The translations under genes and the position numbers were made by a program. 64,000 nt of DNA from Streptomyces changanensis. GTDB lineage: Bacteria > Actinomycetota > Actinomycetes > Streptomycetales > Streptomycetaceae. Every line of letters begins with the position of its first letter. Positions within the stretch are counted from its first letter, which is position 1. Under the pieces are notes generated by a model that was not told the origin of the DNA, searched no databases, and saw only the letters and a program-made list of their open reading frames with translations. This document shows, piece by piece, positions 1 to 8,321 of the stretch. The stretch lies in the NCBI RefSeq assembly GCF_024600715.1, contig NZ_CP102332.1, positions 6,138,001-6,202,000 of the forward strand, read 5' to 3'.

Positions 1-1384
1 GCGCGAGGTCGTGGCTGACCCAGAGGAGCGCGGTGCCGTGCTCCTCGCGCAGCCGCGCGAGTTCGGCGAGGACGGCCGCGGTGGCGGCCGGGTCCAGGGC
101 CGTGGTGATCTCGTCGCAGACCAGGACGTCGGGCGTCGCGATGACCGCCCGTGCCAGCGCCGCCCGCTGCAGCTCGCCGCCGGACAGGCCGGCGGGCCGC
201 CGTGCGGCACTCGCCCCGTCGAGCCCCAGACGGCCCAGCAGCCGCAGCGCCTCGGCGCGCGCGTCGCCGGGCGCGAGGCCGCGGAGCCGTACGGCGGTAC
301 GGGCCACCTGCTCGACGATCGGGTGCCGCTCGTCGAAGGAACCCCGCACCTCCTGCCACACGTACTGCACGCGCCGCTTCTGCTCGCGGGTGCGCCGCCG
401 CAGCACGGGCAGGGCCACACCGTCCAGGAGCACGTCTCCGCGGTGCCGTTCGTGCAGGCCGGCCACACAGCGGGCCAGGGTCGTCTTGCCGCTGCCGGAC
501 AGTCCGGCGACCCCCACGCACGCCCCGGCCGGCAGACGCAGGTCCACGGAGTGCAGGACCGGATCGCGGCCGCGGCCGCGCAGGTGCGCGGAGAGCCCGC
601 GCACCTCCAGGACGGGAGGCCGGTCGGGGGCCGTGGGGACGTGGCGTACGGTCTTCGGTCTGGGCCGGGCGGGCAGGGCCTCCGCGGGCGTGCCCGAGGC
701 CGTCACCCGGCCCCGGCCCAGGACGACCACCCGGTGGGCGAGGGCCCGTACCAGGTCGTGGTCGTGGCTCAGCAGCAGGATGCCGAGCCCACGGCGGGTG
801 AGCGAGGCCAGTTCGTCCGCCAGCCGCATCCGCGCCACCGTGTCGAGTCCGGTGCTCGGCTCGTCGAGGACCAGGACGCGGGGCCGGCACACCAGGGTTT
901 GGGCGAGCGCCACGCGCTGGCGCTGCCCGCCGGAGAACTGGTGCGGGAAGCGCCGTACGACGTTCCGCCCCGGGGGGAGCTGGGCGGCCTGGAGGGCCTC
1001 GGCCACCGCGACCGGCGGCGCGGTCTCCGGGCGGTGCAGCCGCGCCAGCTCGGCGAGGACCGAACCCGTGCGGCGCGCCGGGTTCAGCGCGCTCCCCGGG
1101 TGCTGGGGCATGTACGCGACGACGCGCCCGAGCACCGAGGCCGCCTCCGCGGTCGGCCCCCGCTCGTCCACGACGGTGGCACCGCCGACGCGGACCCGGC
1201 CGCTCAGCCGCACGCCCGGTGCCGCCTCGCCCAGGAGTGAAAGGGCCGCGGTGGTCTTGCCGCTGCCCGACGGGCCGACGAGCGCGGTGACGCGCCCCTC
1301 GTCCAGGTCGAAGTCGGCCGCGTCGAGCAGCACCGAGCCCCCGGCGTGTGCGGTCAACCCGCGGACGGTGACGAGCGCGGTCAT
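1..1384 (-). CDS. Dual-cassette ABC transporter ATPase (Opp/Nik type), cut by window edge
   Basis: Cytoplasmic ATPase that powers import through the two permeases encoded just upstream. About 461 residues are visible, with two ABC cassettes in one chain, as in fused DppD-DppF proteins. Cassette 1 has Walker A GPSGSGKTT (about residue 42), Q-loop MPQH, signature FSGGQRQR and Walker B VLVLDEP. Cassette 2 has GLSGSGKTT, LSGGELQRA and VLVCDE, then VSHDLA at the window edge, so the C-terminus lies outside. ATG 1384 is preferred because an ATG at 1419 runs into TGA after 12 codons; that mini-frame overlaps this start as ATGA and could couple translation. The family assignment is firm; the substrate is inferred only from context. 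Confidence 0.93.
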   Translation of the reverse strand, partial: MTALVTVRGLTAHAGGSVLLDAADFDLDEGRVTALVGPSGSGKTTAALSLLGEAAPGVRLSGRVRVGGATVVDERGPTAEAASVLGRVVAYMPQHPGSALNPARRTGSVLAELARLHRPETAPPVAVAEALQAAQLPPGRNVVRRFPHQFSGGQRQRVALAQTLVCRPRVLVLDEPSTGLDTVARMRLADELASLTRRGLGILLLSHDHDLVRALAHRVVVLGRGRVTASGTPAEALPARPRPKTVRHVPTAPDRPPVLEVRGLSAHLRGRGRDPVLHSVDLRLPAGACVGVAGLSGSGKTTLARCVAGLHERHRGDVLLDGVALPVLRRRTREQKRRVQYVWQEVRGSFDERHPIVEQVARTAVRLRGLAPGDARAEALRLLGRLGLDGASAARRPAGLSGGELQRAALARAVIATPDVLVCDEITTALDPAATAAVLAELARLREEHGTALLWVSHDLA

Positions 1385-1433
1385 CGGACGGCCTCCTGGA
1401 CGGTGACGATCGCGGTCATCGGACGGCCTCCTG
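1364..1433. repeat. 35-bp tandem duplication at the permease/ATPase junction
   Basis: Positions 1364-1398 and 1399-1433 are two head-to-tail copies of a 35-bp unit with one mismatch. The unit holds the last codons of the permease (QEAVR), its ribosome-binding region and the first codons of the ATPase (MTA). On the minus strand the duplication leaves a 12-codon frame, MTAIVTVQEAVR, at 1419-1381. It overlaps the permease stop as ATGA at one end and the ATPase ATG as ATGA at the other. Because 35 is not a multiple of three, the extra start cannot feed into the ATPase frame. Confidence 0.9.
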
Positions 1434-2258
1434 CGTACGGTGCCGGGAACGGGCCAGCAGACGGTCGGCGAACAGGTTGAGCCCCACGGTGAACAGGACG
1501 AGCATCGCGGCCGGCGCCAGCACGGCCCACGGCTGGAGCAGCAGCCCCTCACGCCCGCGCGCGATGCTCACCGCCCAGTCGGGCGCCGTCGGGTCCAGCC
1601 CGAGGCCGAGGAAGTTCGCCGAACCCACAAGGAACACCGCGAGGGTGACCCGGGTGCCGATGTCGGCGGCGACCGGGGCGAGCGCCGACCGCGCGACGAG
1701 GCCGAACTGGACGCGGGCCCAGGACTCGCCCTGCAGCCGCAGGGCCTCGGCGACGGGACCGCTCGCCGCGTCCAGCGCCGCCGCCCGGACCAACCGGGCC
1801 ACGGGCGGGACGTTCACGGCGGCGACCGCCAGCGCGATGGCGACCGGGGAACCCCGCCAGCCCACCGCGACCACGCTGATCACCAGGAGCGTGGGCAGCG
1901 GGAGCAGCACGTCGAGGGGCCGGATCAGCAGCTCGTCCAGCCACCGCCGACGGGCCGACGCCGCCAGCAGCCCGGCCAGGCCGCCCACCAGGTAGGCGAG
2001 GGCGACCGCGCCCAGGGCCATGCCGAGCGCGCTGCGCCCCCCGTGGAGCAGCAGGGCCAGCACGTCGCGACCCAGGGCGTCCGTCCCGAGGAGGTGCTCG
2101 ACGTCACGCGCCGCGTACGGGGCGGCCAGCCCGGGGGCGGGAGCGTCGGCGAACAGCGGACCCAGCACGGCCACGCCCAGGGGCAGGGCGACGAGGACGG
2201 CGCCGAGCGACGCCCCGAGGGCGCCGAGGGGGCCGGGCCGCCGTTTCGACGGCTTCAC
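1416..2258 (-). CDS. ABC transporter permease, OppC/NikC type
   Basis: Second membrane subunit of the importer, 280 residues. Residues 1-40 hold the first membrane segment, followed by an extracytoplasmic stretch containing LLGTDALGRDVLALLLHGGR, the hallmark of OppC/DppC/NikC permeases (GTDxxGRDxxSRxxxGxR). Several membrane segments and an EAA-like loop (around ALRLQGESWARVQFG) follow. GTG 2258 is chosen because it overlaps the upstream permease stop (GTGA) and has GGAGG a few bases before it. Translation appears coupled along the four-gene operon. Confidence 0.93.
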   Translation of the reverse strand: MKPSKRRPGPLGALGASLGAVLVALPLGVAVLGPLFADAPAPGLAAPYAARDVEHLLGTDALGRDVLALLLHGGRSALGMALGAVALAYLVGGLAGLLAASARRRWLDELLIRPLDVLLPLPTLLVISVVAVGWRGSPVAIALAVAAVNVPPVARLVRAAALDAASGPVAEALRLQGESWARVQFGLVARSALAPVAADIGTRVTLAVFLVGSANFLGLGLDPTAPDWAVSIARGREGLLLQPWAVLAPAAMLVLFTVGLNLFADRLLARSRHRTQEAVR

Positions 2259-3202
2259 CGGAGGACCTCCGTCCGTGGCACGAGGCGATGGCAGACCAGG
2301 TCCGCCGCGAGGCTGAACAGCAGCGCCGCGACGGCGACCACCAGGGCGAGGCCCTGCACGGTGGGCACGTCCCGCGCCTCGACCGCCCGCACCAGGGCGG
2401 TGGCCACGCCCGGTACGGCGAAGACCGCCTCGACGATCAGCACACCGCCGACGAGGTTGTCGCCCACGCGTGCCAGCTCCTGGATGCCGGGGATCGCCGC
2501 GTTGGGCAGGAGGTGGCGCAGCAGCAGCGTCCGGCGGGGCACGCCCAGGCGCCGGGCCTGGGCGACGTACCCCGCGCCGAGCACGGAGACCACGCCCGCG
2601 CGCACCTGGCGGGAGAGCAGGCACACCATGCGGGCGGCCACCACCGTGACCGGCAGGACCAGCAGCGTCGGCTCGGCGAACAGGTCCGCCGTCCCGACGC
2701 CCACCCATGTGGCGGGCAGCAGACCGAGCTTGAGGGACAGGCCGGCGACGAGCAGCAGTGCCAGCACGAAGTCCGGTACGGCGTTGAGCGCCAGGGTGAC
2801 GGAGGAGACGGCCCGGTCCAGGCGCCCGCCCTCCCGCAGCCCGGACACGACCCCGAGCAGCAGGGCGAGCGGCAGCACGACGGCGAGCGTCACCGCCCCG
2901 AGCACCAGGGTCGTGCCCACGGTGTCGGCGAGGATGTCGCGTACCGGACCGCCGCTGACCAGGGAGGTGCCGAGGTCGCCGGTCGCCAGTCCCGCCGCCC
3001 AGTCGGTGAACCGTTCCACCGCGGGCCGGTCCAGGCCGAGTTGCTCGCGCAACGCCGCGACCTGCGCGTCGGTGGCGTCCTCGTCGTTGCGGACGTCGGC
3101 CGCGTCACCCGGCAGGAGGGCGGTCAGGACGAAGACCAGCACCGCGAGGAGCGCGAGTTGGCCGACGCCCAGGGCGAGCCGCTGCAGAGCGTACCCACGC
3201 AT
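2255..3202 (-). CDS. ABC transporter permease, OppB/NikB type
   Basis: First membrane subunit of the importer, 315 residues. It begins with a typical OppB/NikB segment (MRGYALQRLALGVGQLALLAVLVFVL in part) and a family-typical loop containing LREQLGLDRPAVERF and WAAGLATGDLGTSLVSG. About six membrane helices are readable, with an EAA-type loop (YVAQARRLGVPRRTLLLRHLLPNA) facing the ATPase. ATG 3202 sits two bases beyond the binding-protein stop, and its own stop overlaps the next permease start. The fold assignment is secure; the substrate is unknown. Confidence 0.94.
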   Translation of the reverse strand: MRGYALQRLALGVGQLALLAVLVFVLTALLPGDAADVRNDEDATDAQVAALREQLGLDRPAVERFTDWAAGLATGDLGTSLVSGGPVRDILADTVGTTLVLGAVTLAVVLPLALLLGVVSGLREGGRLDRAVSSVTLALNAVPDFVLALLLVAGLSLKLGLLPATWVGVGTADLFAEPTLLVLPVTVVAARMVCLLSRQVRAGVVSVLGAGYVAQARRLGVPRRTLLLRHLLPNAAIPGIQELARVGDNLVGGVLIVEAVFAVPGVATALVRAVEARDVPTVQGLALVVAVAALLFSLAADLVCHRLVPRTEVLR

Positions 3203-3204
3203 CG

Positions 3205-4767
3205 TCAGGCCAGCCACACCTTGTCGAAGCGGGCGGAGTGCAGGGTGTTGGGCGGGGCCGCCTCCATGCCGCGGACCCGCGACGAGACGGCGTTCAGCCA
3301 GTCCGGGTGGCCCCACACGAGCAGCCCGCCCTCGTCGTGGACGGTGCGCTGCAAGGCGCCGTACAGGGCGGTGCGTTCGGCCGTGTCGGTGGTGGACTGG
3401 GCCTTGGCGAACGTCGCGTCGAAGTCCTTGCGGCGCCACGCCGAGGCGTTGAACGCGGACGTGCTGAGCAGCCGGTCGTTGATGTAGTTGGGGATGGTCA
3501 TCGCACCGGAGCGGTGGCTGCCCATGACGCCCTTGGCGAGCTGGTCCTTGAAGTACGTCTCCGAAGGCCCGGTGGTCACCTTCACCCGCAGGCCGGCGTC
3601 GGCGGCCTGCTCGGCGAAGAGGGTCGCGGCCTCCACGAAGCCGTTGGCCACCGACGAGGTGTAGATGGACAGCGTCCTGTTGAGCGCACCGGCCTTCTTG
3701 AGCAGGGCGCGCGCCTCGTCGACGTCACGCGTGCGCTGGGGGACGTCGCCGGGGTAGTACTGGTAGCCCTTGCCGAACATGTCGTTGCCGACGACGCCCT
3801 GGCCGGCGAGGACGACCCGCACGAGCTTCTCGCGGTCGGCGAGCAGCTTGAGGGCCAGGGTGACCCGGGGGTCGTCGAAGGGCTCCTGGTCGCACTTCAT
3901 CACGAGGGCGTGGGCGGTGCTGCCCTTGGCGGCCAGGATCCGTACGGCCCTGTCTGCCTGGACCGTCCGGGCGAAGGTCGGCGTCATCTCGTAGCCGAAC
4001 TCCGCCTCCCCGGCCCGCAGGGCGTTGCCCCGGGCGTCGGCGTCGGCGGACAGGATCCGCAGCTCGTCGACGTACGCGCCGCCGTCCCAGTGGTCGTCGA
4101 AGCGGGTGGCGGCGAAGGAGCGGCCGGCCTGGAACGACGTCAGCCGGAACGCCCCCGTCCCCACGGGCTTGGCCGGGTCGGCGTACCGGGCGCTGACGAC
4201 GGCCGTGCCCAGGGTGCCGAGGAGGGCCGGGAACTCGGCGGCGGGCCGCTTCAGCACCACCTCGACGACGTTCTTGCCCACGCCACGGCTTTTGCCGAGG
4301 TCGATGACGGAGAGCATGCCCTGCGCGAAGTGGTCGGTCGCCTTCGGGTCGAGGACGCGGGCGAAGGTGAAGAGGACGTCCTCGGGGGTGAGGGCCTTCC
4401 CGTCGTGGAACAGCGCCTTGCGCAGGGTGAAGCGCCATACGGTGGCGTCGGCGTTGGACTCCCACTTCTCGGCGAGGCGCGGCACGGGCTTCATCCCGGC
4501 GTCGAGCTCCACGAGCCGGTCGAACAGGGCCTTGGTGCGGGCCATGTCGATGGCCAGGGCCTCCGCGTGCGGATCGATGGTCTCCTGCTCGCCGCCCCCG
4601 GTGAACAGGGCCCGGAACCGGCCGCCGCGCCGGGGCTCCCCCTTGCCCCCACCCGCGGCCCCCTCCCCGGAGCCCGCGCCATCGCCACCGCACGCGGTCA
4701 GGGCCAGACCGCCGGCGGTCGCGCCGGTCAGGGCGAGGAACTCTCGACGGTTACGGAAGATCGACAT
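3205..4767 (-). CDS. ABC transporter substrate-binding lipoprotein, SBP family 5 (Opp/Nik)
   Basis: Extracytoplasmic solute-binding lipoprotein, 520 residues, the usual size for the DppA/OppA/NikA family. The N-terminus has a twin-arginine-like RNRREFLALTG run followed by a lipobox (LALTAC), so it is probably exported folded and lipid-anchored. Family landmarks include IDPHAEALAIDMARTKALFDRL, LAEKWESNADATVWRFTLR and FHDGKALTPEDV. ATG 4767 follows GGGAG. It is the first gene of the operon and lies about 90 bp from a Zur-like site, so metal-complex or metallophore uptake is more attractive than plain peptide uptake; that part is inference. Confidence 0.93.
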   Translation of the reverse strand: MSIFRNRREFLALTGATAGGLALTACGGDGAGSGEGAAGGGKGEPRRGGRFRALFTGGGEQETIDPHAEALAIDMARTKALFDRLVELDAGMKPVPRLAEKWESNADATVWRFTLRKALFHDGKALTPEDVLFTFARVLDPKATDHFAQGMLSVIDLGKSRGVGKNVVEVVLKRPAAEFPALLGTLGTAVVSARYADPAKPVGTGAFRLTSFQAGRSFAATRFDDHWDGGAYVDELRILSADADARGNALRAGEAEFGYEMTPTFARTVQADRAVRILAAKGSTAHALVMKCDQEPFDDPRVTLALKLLADREKLVRVVLAGQGVVGNDMFGKGYQYYPGDVPQRTRDVDEARALLKKAGALNRTLSIYTSSVANGFVEAATLFAEQAADAGLRVKVTTGPSETYFKDQLAKGVMGSHRSGAMTIPNYINDRLLSTSAFNASAWRRKDFDATFAKAQSTTDTAERTALYGALQRTVHDEGGLLVWGHPDWLNAVSSRVRGMEAAPPNTLHSARFDKVWLA

Positions 4768-4843
4768 GCTGCTCCCAGGGCTCACGTGACGGACCCCGCG
4801 CCACACGGCCGCAGGACGGTGCGGAGGGGCGCGGGGCGTGAGC

Positions 4844-4872
4844 AGCATTCACCAGATGAAAACGATTGTCAA
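4844..4872 (-). promoter_or_regulatory. Promoter of the ABC importer operon
   Basis: On the minus strand TTGACA (4872-4867) is separated by 17 bases from AATGCT (4849-4844), a perfect -35 with a modest -10. Transcription would start near 4837, giving a leader of about 70 bases before the binding-protein ATG at 4767. The -35 and most of the spacer are covered by the Zur-like palindrome. Confidence 0.55.
4857..4871 (-). promoter_or_regulatory. Zur-like (Fur-family) operator
   Basis: The 15-base TGAAAACGATTGTCA differs at three positions from the actinobacterial Zur pattern TGAAAATCATTTTCA as I know it. It is an imperfect inverted repeat (TGAAAAC/TGACAAT), and it stands out as an AT-rich island in very GC-rich DNA. 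It covers the -35 and spacer of the importer promoter, where a zinc-loaded repressor would block polymerase. DtxR/IdeR (TTAGGTTAG-type) and Nur (TTGC-type) boxes do not fit. Confidence 0.55.
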
Positions 4873-5037
4873 TCCAATCTGACGATCAGTCGATCGGTGG
4901 GCCGGGTGGCGCGCGGGCGTCGCGCAGGCCCCTCGGGCCCTCGGGTGCGCACACGCGCCGCCGCCGCCACCGCGGCCGGAGAGGGCGGGCAGGGCTGGTC
5001 GACTGCCCCTCCGCGGCGTGCGCTAGGTTGCGGCAGT

Positions 5038-5508
5038 GTGACGAGGGTGAGGACGAGGCGGTGGGTGTGGCTGGGCGTCGGTACGGCCGTGCCGACGCTG
5101 CTGCTGGTGGCGCTGCCGGCGGTGTACTTCGTGACCGTCTACGGATGCGGCGAGGCGGAGCACCGCCTCGCCCGGACGATGGCCCGCGAGACGGTGCTGG
5201 CGGCCGCGCCCGCGCGCGGAGCGGAGCGGGTCGACGCGTACGAGGGGTGTGACGACGACGACCTCTTCGTGTGGGCGGGGAGGACGTACCGCTACGGCGG
5301 CCCCGCGGAGGCCGCACTGCGCCGCTACCGCGAGGCGGCCGAGGCGGACGGCTGGCGGCGACGGGCAGCGGTCGCCGGTGAGCCCGTGTCCGTCTGCCTC
5401 ACCAAGGAGCTGGACGGCACGACCGCGTACCTGACGGTGGACGAGGCGGACGGGGGCCTCTTCGAGGTGTCGATCACCGCCGACCGGCAGAACTCGGAGT
5501 GGTGCTGA
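5038..5508 (+). CDS. Hypothetical protein with N-terminal membrane anchor
   Basis: A 156-residue protein of unknown function. Residues 1-12 are Arg-rich (VTRVRTRRWVWLGVG) and are followed by a single hydrophobic segment (about 13-32). A soluble, acidic, presumably extracytoplasmic domain follows with several Cys (YGCGEAEH, YEGCDDDD, SVCLTKEL, and EWC at the very end), which could form disulfides. The short helix AALRRYREAAEADGWRRR and a following beta-rich part resemble small secreted streptomycete proteins without assigned roles. The GTG at 5038 gives the full anchor. It is divergent from the importer; no operon partner is evident. Confidence 0.72.
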   Translation: MTRVRTRRWVWLGVGTAVPTLLLVALPAVYFVTVYGCGEAEHRLARTMARETVLAAAPARGAERVDAYEGCDDDDLFVWAGRTYRYGGPAEAALRRYREAAEADGWRRRAAVAGEPVSVCLTKELDGTTAYLTVDEADGGLFEVSITADRQNSEWC

Positions 5509-5851
5509 CCCCGGTCGCACGCCGGGCCCCACCGCGGTCGGTAGGGGAGGCGGCCTCACGGCACGAGCAAGGCGACGGCGGCCGGGCCTGAGCGGTCGGC
5601 GTGCGGGCCGTGACCGTGCGGGCGGACCGCGCGGGAGCCGGGACCACCGGCCCCCGCGTCCGGCCCCGCACCGCCGGAAACCGGATCCCTCCGCACGGGG
5701 CGCACGCGACGCACGGGGAGCACGGGACTGGACGGAGGGGACGGACGCGTACGGTCGGGAGATCGAAAGCCTCGGGAAACATGACGGAACCTGTCAGGAA
5801 TGAGCGGCACACTCCAGTCGTCCCGTGAGACCCACCCCCAAGGAGTGAGTG
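5509..5851. other. Intergenic region upstream of the VOC gene
   Basis: No gene is supported in these 343 bases. The notable part is 5779-5793, TGACGGAACCTGTCA, an imperfect inverted repeat with TGAC/GTCA ends located 59-73 bases before the VOC start. It may belong to the promoter or operator of that gene, but no clear -35/-10 pair is visible. Confidence 0.4.
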
Positions 5852-6217
5852 ATGGCGCCCTCGATCGTCTTCATCGTCTACGTCAACGACGCGCCCGCGG
5901 CAGCCGACTTCTACGCGGACCTCCTGGAGATCAAGCCGACCTTCCAGCAGCCCGCGTACATCGCCTTCAGCCTGGGCGAGGGTGCGGAGCTCGCGCTCTG
6001 GAGCGGGCGGACCGACGACCTGACGCCGGCGGCGCGGCGCACCAGCGAGGTCTGTCTCACGCTGCCCGGCGGCCCCGAAGCGATCGACCGCCGGTTCGAG
6101 CAGTGGGAGGCGAAGGGCGTCCGCGTGGTCAGCCGGCCGAGCGACGAGGTGTTCGGGCGCACGTTCGTCGTCGCGGATCCGGACGGCAACCTGATCCGCG
6201 TCGCCCCCGTCGACTGA
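5852..6217 (+). CDS. VOC superfamily (glyoxalase/bleomycin-resistance fold) protein
   Basis: A 121-residue single-domain VOC protein, the size of one glyoxalase/dioxygenase fold unit. Two beta-alpha-beta-beta-beta modules are readable: IVFIVYVNDAPAAADFYADLL with YIAFSLGEGAELALW, and VCLTLPGGPEAIDRRFEQWEAKGV with TFVVADPDGNLIRVAP, the usual C-terminal signature. Members bind metals, antibiotics or small electrophiles; this one cannot be placed further. ATG 5852 is preferred over the GTG three bases earlier because AAGGAG lies six bases upstream. It is followed by a strong hairpin and stands alone. Confidence 0.88.
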   Translation: MAPSIVFIVYVNDAPAAADFYADLLEIKPTFQQPAYIAFSLGEGAELALWSGRTDDLTPAARRTSEVCLTLPGGPEAIDRRFEQWEAKGVRVVSRPSDEVFGRTFVVADPDGNLIRVAPVD

Positions 6218-6562
6218 CGGCAGGCCGCCGCCCCTCGCCACGACGCCCCGTTCGCCCCGCGGACCGCCGCCGGCCGACCCGGCGCCGGTCGGGAACGGCG
6301 ACGCGGCGCGCGGGCTCGCGGCCGACGGACACGCCATGCGGCGCCGCACCCCACGGGAACGGCGCCGCAAGGCGTGTCCGGGGTCCGGCAGCCGCGTACC
6401 CCGTCCGCCGCGGGGAGGCGTCCGCGGGCAGCGCCCCGTGGCGCCGCCCGCGGACGCGGCCCGCCCCATCGGCCCGTCGGAAGTCCCTGACCACGGCCGG
6501 CGACCCCGGCGGTGAGGGGTGCGCTCCGGGAAGCGGGGTGCCGGCCTTCCCCGGCCCTCCCG
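6218..6562. other. Convergent intergenic region between VOC and MFS genes
   Basis: These 345 bases hold no supported gene. Their only clear content is the long two-part hairpin at 6327-6379, which separates the converging VOC and exporter genes. Confidence 0.55.
6327..6379. terminator. Long hairpin, probable bidirectional terminator
   Basis: Two nested inverted repeats, 6327-6335 with 6371-6379 (9 bp) and 6337-6346 with 6360-6369 (10 bp), are separated by a single mismatch (6336/6370) and enclose a 13-base loop. The stem lies between converging genes (VOC ending 6217, MFS ending 6563) and lacks a U-tract, as is usual in streptomycetes. Confidence 0.8.
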
Positions 6563-8179
6563 TCACACGCCGTCGCCGGCGCTCGGGGCGTGGTCCCGGG
6601 CCCCCGCTCCGGGGGTGTGCGCCGGGGCGGGAGCGGCACCCTCCTCGTGCTCCTCGTGCTCCTCGTGCGCCGCGGGCTTCACTCCGCGCAGCAGCAGGAC
6701 GGCGCCCACCGCCAACGCGAGCATCAGGGGCGCGGCCACGAAGGCGTTGATCTGCAGGCCCCGTGCGAACGCCTCACGAGCGGCGTCCGCCAGGGCCGTG
6801 CCCGCCTCTCCCGGGAGGCGCGCCGCGCCCTCCAGCGCCGCGGCCAGCGTGTCATCCGCGCCGGCCGCTCCGGCGGGCATTCCCCCGGGGTACGCGTCGG
6901 CCATGCCGGCGCGGTAGACGACGGTGGCGAGGCTCCCCACCACCGCGATGCCGAGGGCGCCGCCGAACTCGATACAGGTCTCCGAGAGGGCCGCCGAGGG
7001 CCCGGCGCGTTCGGGCGGGGCGCTGCCGACGACCATGTCGGTGCCCAGGGCGGAGATCGGGGCCAGACCGGCGAACATGAGGACGGAGGCCGTCAGGACG
7101 AGGCCGGGACCGGTGTCCGCCGACACGCCCCACAGGACGGCGAAGCCCACGGCCGCCAGCGCCATGCCCGCCCCGAACAGGTAGGCCGGGGGCACCCTGC
7201 CCATGAGGGTGGAGGCCGCCAGCGCGGCGATCATGCCGGCGACCACGGCAGGGAAGATCCACATGCCGGTGCGGAGCGGGGAGAGCCCCAACGCGCTCTG
7301 CAGGAACTGCGCGATGAGGAACTGCAGGCCCATCAGGAACATCACGGTCACGAGCAGCGTCATCAGCGACGCGCTGAAGGCCCGGTTGGCGAACAGCCGG
7401 ATGTCGAGCAGGGGGTGCGCCAGGCCGCGTTGACGCCGGACGAAGACGAAGCCGACGACCGCGCCGACCACGACGGCCGTGGCGGAGACGGGCTCCGGAC
7501 CGTGCTTGGCCATCTCCTTGAAACCGTAGATCACGGCCAGCACGGCGACCATCGACAGCACCGAACTGGTGAAGTCGACGCGCCCGCCCTGCGGATTGCG
7601 GTACTCGGGCAGGAGGAGGGGCCCGAGCACGAGCAGCAGGACCATCACCGGGACGGCCAGCAGGAAGACCGAGCCCCACCAGAAGTACTGCAGGAGCACC
7701 CCGCCCACCACGGGCCCCAGGGCCCCGCCGAGCATGAAGCTGCTCGACCAGACGGTGACGGCGGTGGTGCGCTGCGCGGGCACCGGGAACATGTGGCGCA
7801 CCAGCGACAGGGTGGAGGGTGCGAGGCTCGCTCCCGCCACGCCCAGCAGGGCCCGTGCGACGATCAGCATCTCCGGCGTCCGGGCGTACGCCGTGAGCAC
7901 CGACGCCACGCCGAAGGCGGCGGCTCCGAGCAGCAGCAGGAGCCGACGTCCCACCCGGTCGCCCAGGGTGCCCATCGTGATGAGGAAACCGGCGATCGCG
8001 AACCCGTAGATGTCGGTGATCCACAGCAGTTGGGAACTGCTCGGGCCCAGGTCCGCGCCGATCTGGGGAACCGCCAGGTGCAGCAGGGTCAGGTCCATCG
8101 TGACCAGCATCGACGGAAGGGTCAGCACGGCCAGGCCGACCCACTCCCGTTTCGTCGCCCGTAAGGACGTGTCGTGCAT
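6563..8179 (-). CDS. MFS efflux transporter, DHA2 (14-helix) type
   Basis: Cytoplasmic-membrane exporter of 538 residues, the length of 14-helix DHA2 drug:H+ antiporters. The family motifs are present: LTLLHLAVPQIGADL (helix 1), LLWITDIYGFAIAGFLITMG, and GTLGDRVGRRLLLLLGA for the cytoplasmic loop motif A. The C-terminal tail is Glu/His-rich (EEHEEHEEG). It is the last gene of the leftward biosynthetic block and presumably exports the phenazine product or gives self-resistance; this is inferred from position. ATG 8179 is preceded by GGAGGGAAAG. Confidence 0.93.
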   Translation of the reverse strand: MHDTSLRATKREWVGLAVLTLPSMLVTMDLTLLHLAVPQIGADLGPSSSQLLWITDIYGFAIAGFLITMGTLGDRVGRRLLLLLGAAAFGVASVLTAYARTPEMLIVARALLGVAGASLAPSTLSLVRHMFPVPAQRTTAVTVWSSSFMLGGALGPVVGGVLLQYFWWGSVFLLAVPVMVLLLVLGPLLLPEYRNPQGGRVDFTSSVLSMVAVLAVIYGFKEMAKHGPEPVSATAVVVGAVVGFVFVRRQRGLAHPLLDIRLFANRAFSASLMTLLVTVMFLMGLQFLIAQFLQSALGLSPLRTGMWIFPAVVAGMIAALAASTLMGRVPPAYLFGAGMALAAVGFAVLWGVSADTGPGLVLTASVLMFAGLAPISALGTDMVVGSAPPERAGPSAALSETCIEFGGALGIAVVGSLATVVYRAGMADAYPGGMPAGAAGADDTLAAALEGAARLPGEAGTALADAAREAFARGLQINAFVAAPLMLALAVGAVLLLRGVKPAAHEEHEEHEEGAAPAPAHTPGAGARDHAPSAGDGV

Positions 8180-8285
8180 CAGTGGGTCTTTCCCTCCGTG
8201 CGGGGCCGGGCGGCACGGGGCCGCGCCGGCGGGGGGTGGCGTTCGTGACCGGGCGGGCGACGGAGCTGGTCAACTCGGCGCGCCT

Positions 8286-8309
8286 GCCCGGGCAGTACTC
8301 TGCCCGGGC
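8286..8309. terminator. Hairpin downstream of the oxidase-methyltransferase fusion
   Basis: GCCCGGGCA (8286-8294) pairs with TGCCCGGGC (8301-8309) across a six-base loop, 13 bases past the fusion-gene stop at 8322 in the direction of transcription. It may attenuate read-through into the MFS gene, whose start is about 107 bases further on. Confidence 0.6.
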
Positions 8310-8321
8310 GAGGGCGCGATG

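Noticed and set aside
4857..4871. Iron (DtxR/IdeR) or nickel (Nur) box
   Set aside because: The sequence lacks TTAGGTTAG-type or TTGC-N-GCAA-type half-sites; a Zur-like reading fits better.
3238..5508. A 756-codon plus-strand frame covering the binding-protein gene
   Set aside because: Only its last 157 codons, from GTG 5038, look like a protein gene. The rest is the antisense of the substrate-binding lipoprotein.
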